64,000 nucleotides of DNA, taken from the NCBI GenBank assembly GCA_000711775.1, contig ARYC01016939.1, positions 20,457-84,456 on the forward strand, written 5' to 3'. The notes under the pieces were generated by a model. The model did not search any database, was not told the origin of the DNA, and worked only from the letters and a program-made list of their open reading frames with translations. Position 1 is the stretch's first letter; every line of letters begins with the position of its first letter. Shown here piece by piece: positions 11,462-23,739 of this stretch. The DNA comes from Oxytricha trifallax. Taxonomy: Eukaryota > Ciliophora > Spirotrichea > Sporadotrichida > Oxytrichidae. Made by a program: the position numbers and the translations under genes.

Positions 11462-12097
11462 TCATGCTTAACTTAAGAATTTTTGTCTCTGTTTAGTATG
11501 CTGCGCTCTTTCATTAAATATATAGCAGTGCCAGATTTTTCTATATAAAGCTAGAAGTCTAATCTTACTTGAAATGAATGGGTGCTTCTACAGTTCTTAC
11601 AGCCACGTATCACTGATTTTAATACCTTGCTTCTCATTTTCTTCAGGAGAGATGCTATATCTCTTCTTGTGAGCTTCTTAAATAACTTCATTTAAGTACT
11701 CAGGTTTCAAAGTTCCAAGAACACCGAAGAAGAAGTTTCTCTCTGGTAACTTATTAGAGAGTTAGAGCTTAGAAGGAAGGTATAGAGCAACATCTTGATC
11801 ACTCATTGCATCGTCATAGAGGTTAGTCGCTGATATTTCTGGGTAGTTAGGTATCTCAATCATCCTGATTTCATTAGTCTTAAAAGCTTTTTTATCTTCG
11901 CTAAGTAAGGCTTTTAAGAATGAGATTTTAATTCCCTCCTGAGTTGACAAGAACAATCCAACTATGGTAAATAAGTTAAATTAGGGTAAATACTTACCTT
12001 GCTAAACCAAGTATCTGTGAAGATCCTCCTTACCTCGAAATTTGCCTATTAATTCTTGAGATTATATTCTCTTCATTGCGTCATTCATAGACTCCAT
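11462..12097 (-). CDS. TBE 22 kDa-type ORF
   Basis: ATG at 12097 (MESMNDAMKRIQSQELIGKF) to TGA at 11464-11462, 211 codons with TAA/TAG as Gln. The frame is continuous, including EIPNYPEISATNLYDDAMSD and YLPSKLQLSNKLPERN. A homologue starts at 63581 near the window's right end with the same MESMND start, which supports this start. Right after the TGA another frame continues MNLVKDSSKIFKKPDEMI and ends in a basic KHKKKKRKRSQTH (to about 11300), so the original protein may have been longer. Function is unknown; TBE elements keep this ORF under selection in other species. It converges on the transposase. Confidence 0.85.
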
Positions 12098-12138
12098 CTT
12101 GCTTCCTCTTTCTAGTATTGTTAATGCAATTTAAAATT

Positions 12139-13251
12139 ATGGATATCTGTTAACCCCGAGGTACCCCCCCCACTCCTCCCAGTCCCTAAACCGAGGTACC
12201 TCCCCCCACCACTCCCCCCACCTCAAAAATGAAGTCCCCTAATATGCTCCACTTTATATGAAAAATAATATTCCCAAGGTCTGAATCGACTTACTTTATG
12301 ACATCTCATTCTCATTACAAAATTTACTCATAAAATGACATAAATTTTTCAAAATTTATGTCATCATTTTAATTGCTATTTTAATGTTATTTTTAATTTT
12401 GGCGACCTCATTACGTTTGTCGACTATTTTAGAGATATACTCCCATAAGAAAATATATTTCAATTAAGATTACATTATTTAGACTTTTTGAAGATTTTAT
12501 AAATACAATGAGTTACACACATAAAAAATTTCAAAAATCTTTTTCAACCTAAAACATCTTTATTTGATTAAATATAAAATTTAACATGAGTAAATTTTTC
12601 AAAAAATAATTTACTGAACAGAATTAAATTTATATCATCATAATATATCAATAAATTCAAAAATAATTATGCTAAGATTCCCATAATAAAATAATAATCA
12701 ATTTATCATTTATAATTATTTTTGAATTTATTGATATATTATGATGATATAAATTTAATTCTGTTCAGTAAATTATTTTTTGAAAAATTTACTCATGTTA
12801 AATTTTATATTTAATCAAATAAAGATGTTTTAGGTTGAAAAAGATTTTTGAAATTTTTTATGTGTGTAACTCATTGTATTTATAAAATCTTCAAAAAGTC
12901 TAAATAATGTAATCTTAATTGAAATATATTTTCTTATGGGAGTATATCTCTAAAATAGTCGACAAACGTAATGAGGTTGCCAAAATTAAAAATAACATAA
13001 AAATAGCAATTAAAATGATGACATAAATTTTGTAAAATTTATGTCATTTAATGAGTAAATTTTGTAATGAGAGTGAGATGTCATAAAGTGAGTCGATTCA
13101 GACCTTGGGAATATGATTTTTCATATAAAGTGGAGCATATTAGGGGACTTCATTTTTGAGGTGGGGGGAGGGGTGGGGGACGGTACTCGGTTTAGGGACT
13201 GGGAGGGGGAGGGTGGGGGGGAGGATACCTCGGGGTGAACAGATATCCATC
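12139..13251. repeat. 1.1 kb foldback (palindromic) element inside TBE
   Basis: Two nearly identical arms, about 12139-12670 and 12711-13251, are inverted around a 40 bp centre. Outer ends read ATGGATATCTGTTAACCCCG and the complement of CGGGGTGAACAGATATCCAT. Next to each end lies a C- or G-rich block with CCGAGGTACC motifs, very unlike the surrounding AT-rich DNA. No ORF is seen. It lies between the 22 kDa and zinc-finger/kinase ORFs of the TBE and explains why this TBE is 1.1 kb longer than usual. A smaller relative lies at 46113-46553. Confidence 0.9.
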
Positions 13252-13759
13252 TATGCTTATTTAAATCTTACTCATAAATAGGGAGGACCTACTGGAGGTC
13301 AACCTGAGAAAGATATGCAGATAAACAATGAAAAACTTGCTCCAAGTTTCAGAGATTGATATCCATTTTTATCATTCTTTCTCCATTAAATTGCTTCTAA
13401 TAATGTTTAATTATTTTAGGAAGTCCTAAAAATTAAGTTCGAACTTTATTAGGAGTTAAATTTTAAGGTTAAAACTTAATTATGAGCATATTAAATTAAA
13501 ACATGTTTAATAACTTTACCTCTAAATTAAGTTCAAACTTGATTTAGAGGACCTCTTAGAGAAAAAAACTTCTTTAGGAGCTTTTTAATTTAGTAAAAAG
13601 TAAAATATTCACATAAAATATATCAACTTACAGTCTTTTATGATCCTTTATTTTTCTTGTCTCTCTGCAAAGAATTTTTCAAAGCGTCTTAGACTCTATT
13701 ATTATAGTATACCATGCTTAGTATTATCATTATTATAATAAATCTATCAGAAAACTAAA

Positions 13760-15200
13760 ATGAGCGCTAACCTCTTAAGAAGAGCGGCATTTCTTGGGTT
13801 AAGTCAATAAAAATTACCATTCAGCAACCCAAAAAATAGAGACTAGAGATGCTTACTCAGTGAGAGCATACTTATGACATTTTTGACTCGTCTAGCTTTG
13901 AGATATCAATCTATGGTCAAAATGAAATTACAATAGAGAAAGAGCAAGCATTTGATGAGGTAAAATAGCCCTCCATTGATCATGAGATTTTACCAGCTAA
14001 AGTGGAGCATTAATTCAAAGACTGCAATAAAAGTTTCCTCTATAAGTCAACCTATAAGAGACATATAAGAGATATACATAATAAAATCCCCAGATTATAT
14101 CTCAAGCATCAGAAGAAGGATGGGAAGTATATCTGTGAGTTCTGTGAGAAGCCCTACTCTCATACTAGAGACCTTAAAGTTCATTTAAAGAAGTAAGCAA
14201 AACTAAAGCTTTGTATTTATTCATGAAGAGACAGGTAAAAGATTCCTATAAAAAAGAATATCAAGAAACCCAGAAGAGTCTTTGGTCGAGGTACAAAAGT
14301 TAGTCAAATGAAGAAAGCAGTTAAGAAATTCCCAGTCTCTGAGATCAATAAAATTATGGTTAAAATTGAGGAATTGAAGATACCTATCTTAAAAAATTAT
14401 TGACATAGAATCTTGCCTTGAAAGCTACCTCACTCTTAAGGATAAAATAGAGAAAAGAGTCATCACTGATGACTAATATGCCTACAAAATTTACTCATTA
14501 AATTACTTCCTTGCTGCTGATAAGTTCTAGATTGAATTTGCAAATAAGTATTATGCTCTTTAAAAGGCAAAGTTTAAAGAGTGTAGGCATATAATTTAGC
14601 TTGATGCCATTTTGCTTGGAAGAGACCGTATAGCTTTCAGACCTCCCTTGCTTGAAATGACTTACAGAGAATTCTATCTGACAATAGGTGCCAAAGATAA
14701 ATTGGTTAGATAGTATAGTAGATGGTAGAAAAATGAATAGAAGAGCTACACAAATTTGGCTATGTTCACAGAGACTTAAAGCCAGAAAATATCATGCTCG
14801 ATTTTCAACCTTTAAGAGTTTACATTATCCATTTCAATAGAACTCAGAGAGTGCAAGCCTCTGCTTTAGGAAATGTATTAGGCACTCCAGGATATTTCCC
14901 AGAGAGAGGAAATTGGAGAGACGGAGATACTGCATGGGATGTATTGGCACTCGCTGCAATAATCATAGAGAGTGACATGCCTAGAGACGATTACTTCAGC
15001 TATAAGAGTGAAAGAGATTCAAAGTAAAGGATCAAGCAATTTTTAGATGAATAAAAGATAAGTGGAGGCCTGAGAGAGCATGCTTACTAAACAATTATCA
15101 AGCCAATGAATAAAAATCAAGCTCAATTGAGACAATCAGACAACACCTTATAAAGTTAAAATTCAGAGAACTCCCGCACGATACTAAGCTTATGTTTGTG
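13760..15200 (+). pseudogene. TBE 57 kDa-type zinc-finger/kinase ORF, degraded
   Basis: Candidate start ATG 13760 (MSANLLRRAAFLGLS), with a frame change near 13865. C2H2-like fingers: EHQFKDCNKSFLYKSTYKRH and IHN near 14010-14080 (first Cys apparently lost), then YICEFCEKPYSHTRDLKVHL near 14130-14190. A protein-kinase-like segment follows, with the catalytic loop YVHRDLKPENIM at 14761-14799. The DFG position reads IHFN, so the metal-binding Asp is missing. The P-loop half is hard to see. This pairing of zinc finger and kinase is characteristic of TBE 57 kDa proteins. Several frameshifts make this copy unlikely to be functional. Confidence 0.75.
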
Positions 15201-15355
15201 TGAAATATTAAAAAAACTTGTCGCTTAAATTACTAATATTTAAACCCTAATCCCCTGCATAAACCCTAAAAAAATTAATAAAGCATGCTTTTATTGCTAT
15301 TTTTTATCAATCAAAAACTCAATCAAACTACTGAAGGGATTTTGGGGTTTTGATT

Positions 15356-17500
15356 ATGAAAATTTAGAAAATATTTTTAGAATTGATAATGTTAGATTAA
15401 AGAATCTTATATTAGCCTAATAAACCAGAAAAATGATTGAACTATCTTTCATAAGAATTATTTTTTAGAGAATGAATGATATATATTAGTTCATTAATTA
15501 AGTGATTATATAAAATGATTAAAATTTGTTTAAGGCTGGAATTTTGTATTTTATGATCTTTATAAAGTTAATATGGGTATTAAATAAAAAAAAATAATAA
15601 AAAAATAAAATTAGTAACTTTCTTAAAAAATTTAAATAAGATCATTAGGATTTCTATACCATCTTATAATTGCATTACTTCTTACTGGTACAATATAACA
15701 ATAAAGGGGTTGTTGTTATATCTCCATACCTCAACAAATGACAACTTATTCAGTGAATCATGATTGTAAGTAGATGGATTTGAATCAGTTTCTATTGTAA
15801 ATTTGAATTTTTGACAAATTTTCGGGCTGGAGGAGCTGTTCATCAAGGTTAATCTTAATATTTTGAGAAATTAACTATATTTTAAAATATTTTATTTTTA
15901 TTTCCAAGTGATAACTTCATATCTTTTAGAAATAGATTATATATCCTACAACGAAATCTTAGAATTTAAACCAACTAACTGAGGGCTGAAATAATCCTTT
16001 GTTATTTAATCACGATGCTTTATTTTGGCTTTACCAAATTTAATATCTCATTGGATTGTATCAAATTAAAGCCCATCGTGTTTCACACTTAGAATTTAAT
16101 GACTTACAAAAAGATTATGATTAGACATTACATTTAACTTTAATAACTCTCAATTTAATTCGATTCGCACATTAATTTATGACATAATTAGCTTAATTAT
16201 TTCTTCAAGATAGTTATTTCTTGAAATTTTATTAGGTCTTATTTCGGCTCATTGTCAAAGTAAACAAACTGGTAAGCATTATTGATGATAATAAATTGTC
16301 CACTTTTAAATTAGTTTTTAACAACAAAAACAACAAAATTTAAGTATTTTGTTTATTTTCTCATTAAAATTAAATTCCTCAGTACTATCAATGACGAGTT
16401 CTCTGTATTTTTTTTCATATAATATTTTACTCCCTTATATAATTCTATTAATTATTCAAAAAGATTTTAAAATTTTTTAACTTTTATATATTTTATTGAG
16501 AGCTTAATCAATTTTATAGAAACATTTATATGTTCTTAATTAAGATCAATATTTAATGTGGAATTTTAAATAGTAAAATTCTATGATTTTAATATAAAAT
16601 TTAAGGTTCTTCATTATCTCAAGCGGATGTTTATTATGTAATTTATTAACTTTAAAGAATATATTATGCAGTCATTAATATTTATTTATTCTTTGAATTA
16701 AATAAAATAGCAATTTGTAATTATTTTTATTAAAAAATAAAGCCAGATAAATAAATCACAAGACAGGAAAATTTAAAGTAAATTTTCTTGCCTTAGGTCA
16801 GTTAATTTCTTGGCTAATTTTTAATATTAAAAATGAATAAGACTATTTTCTTTTCGCAAATTATTAAAAAACAGTCATACTCTAAGTTTCCACTAAACCA
16901 GATAAAATTAAATATTTTAATTTATATATTGGTAAAAATTAAATATATTCCTGGTTGTTATTAAATTATGATTCATGAATCTTTTTGAATAAAATGAATA
17001 AGATTAGTAAATTAAGTAATCAAAATGAGAATTATAAAAATGTTTTATCAGATGGTGCCGATCATTCATTAAAAATGTAAGATACAAAAGCAAATCTAAA
17101 ATAAAATTAATTTTACAGTGGTGTTCTCGAGATCGATTGATATGTACATGGAAAATATAAATATGTTTTTATTAAAAAGTATAATTAAATCAAAAGGGTC
17201 TGTTTTTATAGTCTATTGCTTCATTTTTTCATTCTTTTTTAGTTATCATTTTCTACAATAAACTATGTCATATGCTCTTTCTGTTTCACTTAAGGAATTT
17301 TTGATCATATTTTTTATTTGACTTGATTTTTATATTTTATGAGACTTTTAATTTATTGATATTAGCTTTATTCTTTTTAAATCTTTTTTATCGTAATATA
17401 AAGAATCTTGCAAATCATATTTTACTTAATTCTATTTCAGATTCTCCTAAATTTCGGGGTATTATTCTTAAAAAAATTAGTCGGATTCCTTCCAGTTTTT
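15356..17500. other. AT-rich spacer, no gene recognised
   Basis: Mostly AT-rich. A less AT-biased patch at 15690-15850 has no sustained frame. A 62-codon hydrophobic ORF at 17323-17511 looks like chance sequence. Confidence 0.45.
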
Positions 17501-17504
17501 ATCA

Positions 17505-18480
17505 TATCTAACGTATTCTTCATTGCAATGAAGGTATTATAATAGATAGATTATGAAAATAATAGATGAATAAATCAACTGGATTAGGAGCATATTCGGA
17601 ATAATATTTTAGCATAAACTTCATCTGCTTCTTATTTGGCGTGAGTTGATTTTAGAGACGATCAGCTGGTAAGCTAGGATTATAATGGTTCAAGGTCAAA
17701 AGAATTCTTAGTTTTTCCTTGTCATTTATAAAATACCTACTTTTAAATTATTTCAATTCAATTCTAAGGTTCATCTTCTTCATCCTCATCCCTCTTTTAT
17801 TATAAAATTATTAAGGCTTAGAATATTTTACTTCTTAGTGCTATAATCACTAGTGCCAAGAACTGATAAAGCCTTCACACTTCTGACTAATTTCTTTTTA
17901 GGATTATATGTTGTTTTGGTAATATAATTCTAATAAAACTTTTAAACTTAGTCATTCCAACTAAAAATGGATACTCATTTCCTTAGCTCTTATTACCAAG
18001 AGAATCAGCCATGCTCTAATTTTTTATAAATTGCAAGGATTAATTTGATTTAGGAAATAATTAGCTTAATACATATCTATATGAGTGCAGTTATAAAATA
18101 AAAGCTGTCCAAAAAAATTGATTCTATAATAATTCCCAAGATTAAAAATGAACTTTACTTTTTTAGAAATTCTAGAATAAATTTAGTTAAAAAAATTACA
18201 ATATTTTAAGTTTTCTACTAAAATAATTATGGCCTTATCTCCTTTGGGCCGTTGATATAAAGTTATTTTAGAAATAGAAACTAAAATGCATAGTCTATTA
18301 ATTATAATCAATTAATGATTAAAAAATTATATACTTTAACTTTATTTCCTATAATATAAACCACCCAAGTATTATTGAGAACAAAAGTTATTTGATTATC
18401 AATACAAAACGTTTTCAAATTGATCAAATGTTTAGTTTCTAAAATGGTCAATCATTGGTATAATATTGAGTATTTTATCT
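17505..18480 (-). pseudogene. second eRF3-like N-terminal fragment
   Basis: A diverged duplicate of 2970-3640. The complement gives LTPNKKQMKFMLKYYSEYAP and NPVDLF near 17650-17570 (the first copy has LTPNEEQMKFMFVYYPEYAP and NSVDLF), then a block matching VPKKTIVKTEE..TLG and GNMSLGNE with frame breaks. Near 18480-18360 nucleotide similarity to the Q-rich start (GATCAATTTG..GGTGGTTT) resumes. No GTPase-domain segment accompanies it here. Confidence 0.6.
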
Positions 18481-18991
18481 TATTTCTTTCTCAATTAATG
18501 ATTAAATATTTATAAGATATAGATAAATCTTTAATGAGCAAAATACCTTAAGTTAGAACAAGTTCTATAAAATATTTTATGCTAAGAAATGTCAATAAAA
18601 CAATCTAACTAATTCGATAATATGATAAGGTTCTTGTTAAGTTTGACTAGTTTTCTACATTCCTTCATTACTTTTTTCCACACTTAAGCTGATCCATCTA
18701 ATCATTTTCTACTTATCTCTCAGTCTATATATTTTCTTTTTTTTCCGAAATATTTTCTTCTAGATTTTATTAAGAAAGTTTATCTTCTATTTCATTGATA
18801 TGTTGTACTTTGAACAATAAATTTGCTTCAAGCATATTTAATAAGGAATTATTATTAATTTGGTTTTTTATCATAAACATTATTTTAAATGCTAACTTTC
18901 ATATTTTTGAGATTAATTTAAAATGTAAAAAAATGTAAATATAAATAGAAAAAAACTATTTTAATTATAGAGCATTAAATAAGAAACACAG

Positions 18992-20565
18992 AATGGGTAT
19001 ACTGAGCAAAACACAAATAGATACCATATAGGGAGATGTCGAAAATAATCAGACACATCATCTAGCCTAATACATAATTGATATCATAAAGAGCAACAGA
19101 GAATAATGGGGATTACACATGCTAGAAATCCTATTTTCACTAGAAAGCTCATAAGGAAAGGCTACAAAATACTGAACTAATTCTAAATCCACCTCACTAA
19201 GCTTCAATACGACCAGGAAAACAAGGACGACCAAGTTCAGCTCTGGACACAACAACTCTTCCAGATGCTTAGACTAACAGCCATAAATCGATTCATCAGA
19301 CCTCAAACTACACTATCACCAATGTAAACCAGAGCTCCCGAAATCGAAAGACTAGCTTCCCCACCTCATGAAGTCGCCCAATCCGATCATTATGTGATCA
19401 TGGATAGTTAACACCAAAAAGAGCTCGAGAAAAAGTACCGAGAATACGAAAACAACCTCAATGACTCTAACAGAAACCAAAACTTAATAACAAAAAAGGT
19501 ACTATACTCCGAGAACGGAGATGAATGGAATTAAGAGGAATGAAAACAAGAATTCGACGCCTATGACCAAGAAGCATCCATGGAAGAAAGCTCTAGTCAA
19601 CATACCTACTATATAGACAGCCAAGCCGAACACTCAGAAGGATTCAGGAATCACGTCCGCAAAATTTGCGAAGATGCAAACGTCAAATACGTCATCGGTA
19701 AAAGATAGTACTAAATACCTAATTAATAATTAAAAGTTGAGCCTAAAAATTTAGTATTAAATAATAAAAATCAAGACCAAGATTATAATCATTAAACTAT
19801 TAACTATAAAGATATGCATACTATCACTAAAGCACAACTGATAGAGAGATTTGATACGAGAGAATCTTGCATCTCAATCTGGCTCAACACCATCAACACA
19901 TCGCTCTTTGAGAAAATCAAAGAATTTTCCAATGCCATCAATGCTATGCCTTAAAAACTTTCAAAAAAGTACCTACTAACATGGTTGAACATGGACGATG
20001 CGTAATTAGGCGCTGAGATAAAAGAAAAACAGGCTCAATGCACGACACTAAAGCTATCGCAACCTAATTTTTCAGACTACTAACAGTGATTCTTATGAAA
20101 AAAAAAATATCACTGCTAACGAACTCAGTTGTCTCTCAGTTTCAGCAGACTACCATCAACACCTAAACAAGGTAGAAATCTACATCAAATGTCTTCAAAA
20201 ACACACATACTTTATGAAGAGTGACTTCTTAAAGCTCATCACTACAAGTTGCAAAGATTTCATAGCATCCAAGGAACTCAAATTCTCAATCAATGTCAAA
20301 CACTTTGACACCCAATTTAAGTTCAAGGATCAGGGAGAAACAGTCTAAATCCTACACTCTAAGCCCAGAAAAGGAGGCAAGAGAAGAAACAATTATAGAA
20401 AAAACAAAGGAAAAGGAAAAAGTAGAGGGGGAAAAAGAGAAACAGCAGAAGAAGATGAAAACTCAGCATACAAGAGAGAATCTCCAACTAACTAAAGGGC
20501 TTGTCCCTTATTTGAACTAAAAAGCATTCTGATCGGGGGTCCCCAGAGACCTGAGTGTGATCTTA
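18992..20565 (+). mobile_element. retroelement-like repeat, copy 2 (nearly full ORF)
   Basis: ATG 18992 (MGILSKTQIDTIQGDVENNQ) opens a roughly 500-codon protein when TAA/TAG are Gln. Visible blocks are WTQQLFQMLRLTAINRFI, an acidic middle (KKVLYSENGDEWNQEE), MHTITKAQLIERFDTRESC, KNITANELSCLSVSADYHQH and a very basic tail (KGGKRRNNYRKNKGKGKSRG), then IGGPQRPEC. Interruptions: a frameshift near 19170, a TGA at about 19539 and a frameshift in a T run near 20090. The GC-rich end (20530-20551) is followed by eight or more TTA units. The layout recalls ORF1 of a non-LTR retroelement, but no RT or endonuclease is in the window. Confidence 0.6.
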
Positions 20566-20724
20566 TTATTATTATTATTATTATTATTTTATTTAAATAG
20601 AAAAATCTGTTTATCTTCTCACATAAAAGAATAAATTAGATTTGATATAAATAACATTTTATTTTAATTTATAACAGTTTAAAAATGGATAGAGGAATTC
20701 CAGACACACAGTATTGAATAAGAA

Positions 20725-21474
20725 ATGGCTGAATAATAATAAAAATTGCATCATAAACAGCAGATTTATCAAGTGAAGCCAACTGTTGATAATGGAATGC
20801 CTGACTCACTCAGATACCCCTTAATAAAAACTAGGAGAAAAATGATCATTGAAGGTAAGTCTGAATTGAAATAAATTCTATAATAAATCAAGTTTTACTC
20901 TCAAAAATTGTAACAGACTAAGGGCATTTAGGCAACCTTGAATTAATTTATCTTCTCAATAATTTCTTTGATATGAAGTTTGTTATATAAAATTTTGATA
21001 TAGAAAGATATACAGAAATCGAGAGAGCTAATAGAATACTGCTGGAGAAAATAGCTACTATTATGAGCTCTTAACCCATTAGTAAAACTAATATCTAGAG
21101 TATGAAGAATTATGATAAATTTAAATGAAAATAGAGAATTATAAGAATATTATTAATAATTAGAATAATTGAAGAAATGTCTGATCTGAGAGTGCAGTGT
21201 CGGTCACAATAATAGTAAGTTACAAAAAAAATATTAAACATTACATTTTTGCAGGAGTTAAGTCTAGGAGCGGGACTTGAAGGAGATCCAACAGACGAGT
21301 AAAAGTAAAGCACAGGAAATTACACTCATATTGAAGGTTAAAGATTCTAAGGATAATCGGAAGATGATTTAAAACTTTTTTAGATATATAATTTACATTT
21401 TAATTATCACAATTGTATTTACTGTTAATCTTTTTCTTATAACTTTCTATTTTTTTTTAATTTATCATAAATGA
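20725..21474 (+). CDS. coiled-coil, tail-anchored protein (Hemingway/CFAP97-like segment)
   Basis: ATG 20725 (MAEQQQKLHHKQQIYQVKPT...IKTRRKMIIE). Intron 20855-20916 has GTAAGT..ACAG. Then EIERANRILLEKIATIMSSQ (about 21015-21075), a segment like the IERENxxLLxKI core of CFAP97/Hemingway ciliary proteins. A second intron is at 21215-21254. The C-terminal part is a helix (RDLKEIQQTSKSKAQEITLI) followed by one long hydrophobic segment and YHK-TGA at 21472, a tail-anchor layout. The frame is continuous except for one TGA at 21126-21128. Either that TGA is a mutation, an unresolved IES shifts the frame, or two genes are fused here. Family assignment is tentative. Confidence 0.5.
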
Positions 21475-21962
21475 TGTCGGAAATATAGTAACACAAAATT
21501 AAATGAATAATCCCTAGACAACCAAGAAATTAAACTAAGCTAGCCCTATTTAACTGGGATTACTAAATGAATTCTAAAATATAATCTACAATTTTAGTAT
21601 TTCTCTCACATTTAGTTTTATAAACTTAATAAAGATAAATGACTTAATAGCCCCAACTAATACCAGTTCTAAGTCTCTAAATAGAACTGTTAGATAAAAA
21701 GAAGTTGATATAATTCATATAGAAAACTCTGATATGTTAAGGCGACTACAAGATCAAAAGTCTATCTATTGTTTATTTAAAAATCATAGTGTAGTAAATT
21801 AAATTATTAGTATATTAAGCTTAATTTTATAATAAGCAATACAATGCTCATTTATGGAAACAAGACAGAAAAAAGAAAGTAAAAATGATAAAATAAATAT
21901 GTTACTACCTACCCACTTTGCTAAGAAAATCCTCAAAATTACGAAGTTAACGCAGGAATATA

Positions 21963-23311
21963 ATGAGCGGAGGTGGTTTATACTCAGAACACAATCCTAA
22001 CGAGACAATCTATCAGATGTATCAATGAATGGATAAATATAAATAATAGTTTTGAGAATGATGCTGAAATATAAGACGAAGATGATATAAGGAGGTAGCT
22101 TGGGATTAATTAAGAGCAGGAATTATAAGAAGAAGAATAATAGATATTCTTAGGCAATAACTTTCAAGCCAATATTACTCTGAGTCCAGATAAATAAAAT
22201 TAACTAAGCAGAGATATACAAACTTAATAAATATATCAGTCAGAAGAATAGAGCTTCATTTTAATAACAAGATACCAGCTATATCAATTCAGATCAACAG
22301 ATAAATATTAACACTAATTAATTAAAAAAAGGAACTTACCCTAAATTAACTCAATCTATAATAATTGAACCTAATCAATAAAACTCAAATTTAGCATCAT
22401 CAATGAAAGATTAATAAAATGATTAGAGCGATTAGAATACTATAAATTTATACTTAACTTTAGTAAATCTTGATTACTAGTTGCCACTGAATCATTAATC
22501 TCAGCATTAAATAGATAATTTAAATCAAACATAGCCACTCCCTTTTAATAACAATAATAACTTTATTGGCAATTAAAATTAAGTGTTAAGTCACGCGACT
22601 CGATTAATAGCAAATAAATGTCAACCCCCAATGCCCATTGGATGCAATGATTAAGGAGTAGATTAATCTCGATAGGTTCTCTATAGAAATTTTTTTTCAT
22701 GAAGTTGATAGGCAGATATATCTTGTAGAAATATCAAGAGATCCCAAGAAGGTTTTTTTGATATTCATTTCCCTTATTATGAGAAGCCTTAATTTGAGCG
22801 TCAAATAGTAGTAGTGGATGAAAAATAAGCTATTAAGTTAATGAATGAGAATAACAATTTATTTGAGGAGTTTGTACAAAGGCTTTACTTTAATTTTGGC
22901 AAGTTTCAAATCGAGGGCTTTCGTACTTAGAGTGGGATGGTCAGCAGTAGTTAAGGATCTTCTGGCTTTAATTCAGGGTATGAGTCAATAGCATATATAA
23001 GAAGTAAACAAATTACAAATTTGAATTAGAGTATGAGTCCAGAGAAACGAAGAGCCAATACAAGAGAAAGATCTAGAGGCCAGAGAGAATTTCAAATCAG
23101 CAATAGAATATAGAAGAAGGTATATTAATTGGGTGTATAATATTAAATGAATCAAGCACCTTATCAACATATTGAATTGCAATAGGATCATCACAACTAT
23201 CAAATGAAGAATGCTAATAATTTTAATGAAACATCTCATTAATTGTATAATCATGCAATTTGTTATTAATTAAGAACAAGTTTAAACTCAACTATTGTCT
23301 TAAAATAGTGA
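21963..23311 (+). CDS. Q/N-rich protein of unknown function
   Basis: Coding signal starts at ATG 21963 (MSGGGLYSEHNPNETIYQMY) and continues through an acidic Q-rich part (DEDDIRRQLGINQEQELQEE, about 22080-22140) and N-rich stretches. The most ordered part is near 22735-22920: FFDIHFPYYEKPQFERQIVV, then LMNENNNLFEEFVQRLYFNF. It ends in an R-rich and Q-rich tail at a TGA (23309-23311). At least three frame changes (near 22035, 22330 and a T run at 22755) mean introns or IESs remain unresolved. I recognise no domain. Confidence 0.55.
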
Positions 23312-23337
23312 ATAGGTTTAATAATTTAAACTACAAA

Positions 23338-23736
23338 ATGGCAGAGACAGACCCGCATAAGAGCATTCTAGCTAAATCCTTTAATTAAGTAAAAGACTAG
23401 CAATTAAAAATAGGAGAATCACTCAACCTAGCAACTATTAAACATATAATTGAGAGTGAAATTCCATAATCAGCTGTAACGGCTTCTCAAAATCAATAGG
23501 CAAATTAAATATCAAAAGACACTAAAAACTATTTAAATGATGAGAATCTAATTAATGATAGCTCTATAGTTGATAATTAATCTACTTCATATAACTAAAC
23601 AGAGTAGTAGTAAATAAAAATATAAAATGATCCTTTTCATCAATAAGGTAAAAATGAATTATAAAAGCCCAGTGCATTAAATAACTATCATTTACCTTCA
23701 GATACTTCAACTCCAAAGGTATAGGAAGATAATTGA
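23338..23736 (+). CDS. Q/N/S-rich hypothetical protein, 132 aa
   Basis: ATG 23338 (MAETDPHKSILAKSFNQVKD) to TGA 23734-23736, 133 codons with no break when TAA/TAG are Gln; many glutamines are TAA/TAG. A short amphipathic part (IGESLNLATIKHIIESEIPQ) is followed by low-complexity Q/N/S/T sequence. It lies 26 bp after the TGA of the preceding Q-rich gene, so it could be that gene's last exon rather than a separate gene. Confidence 0.5.
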
Positions 23737-23739
23737 AAT

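Larger units (their letters stand above)
10114..15352. mobile_element. TBE-type transposon, compl.
   Basis: Inverted termini of about 130 bp (10114-10246 and 15220-15352) begin CAAAACTCCAAAACC on the left and CAAAACCCCAAAATCCC on the right complement, i.e. degenerate C4A4 telomere repeats. The target duplication is ATT (10111-10113 and 15353-15355), the ANT type. Three ORFs are present, as in Oxytricha TBE1: a DDE transposase (+), a 22 kDa-type ORF (-) and a zinc-finger/kinase ORF (+). Total length is 5239 bp. Subtracting the 1.1 kb foldback insert gives about 4.1 kb, the known TBE1 size. Such elements are germline-limited and cut out during macronuclear development. Confidence 0.93.

Noticed and set aside
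11960..12010. GTAAGT..TAG intron in the 22 kDa ORF
   Set aside because: The stretch is in frame as GKYLPQFNLFTIVG and aligns with DKELIETNLYNIVG in the second TBE copy, so it is coding.
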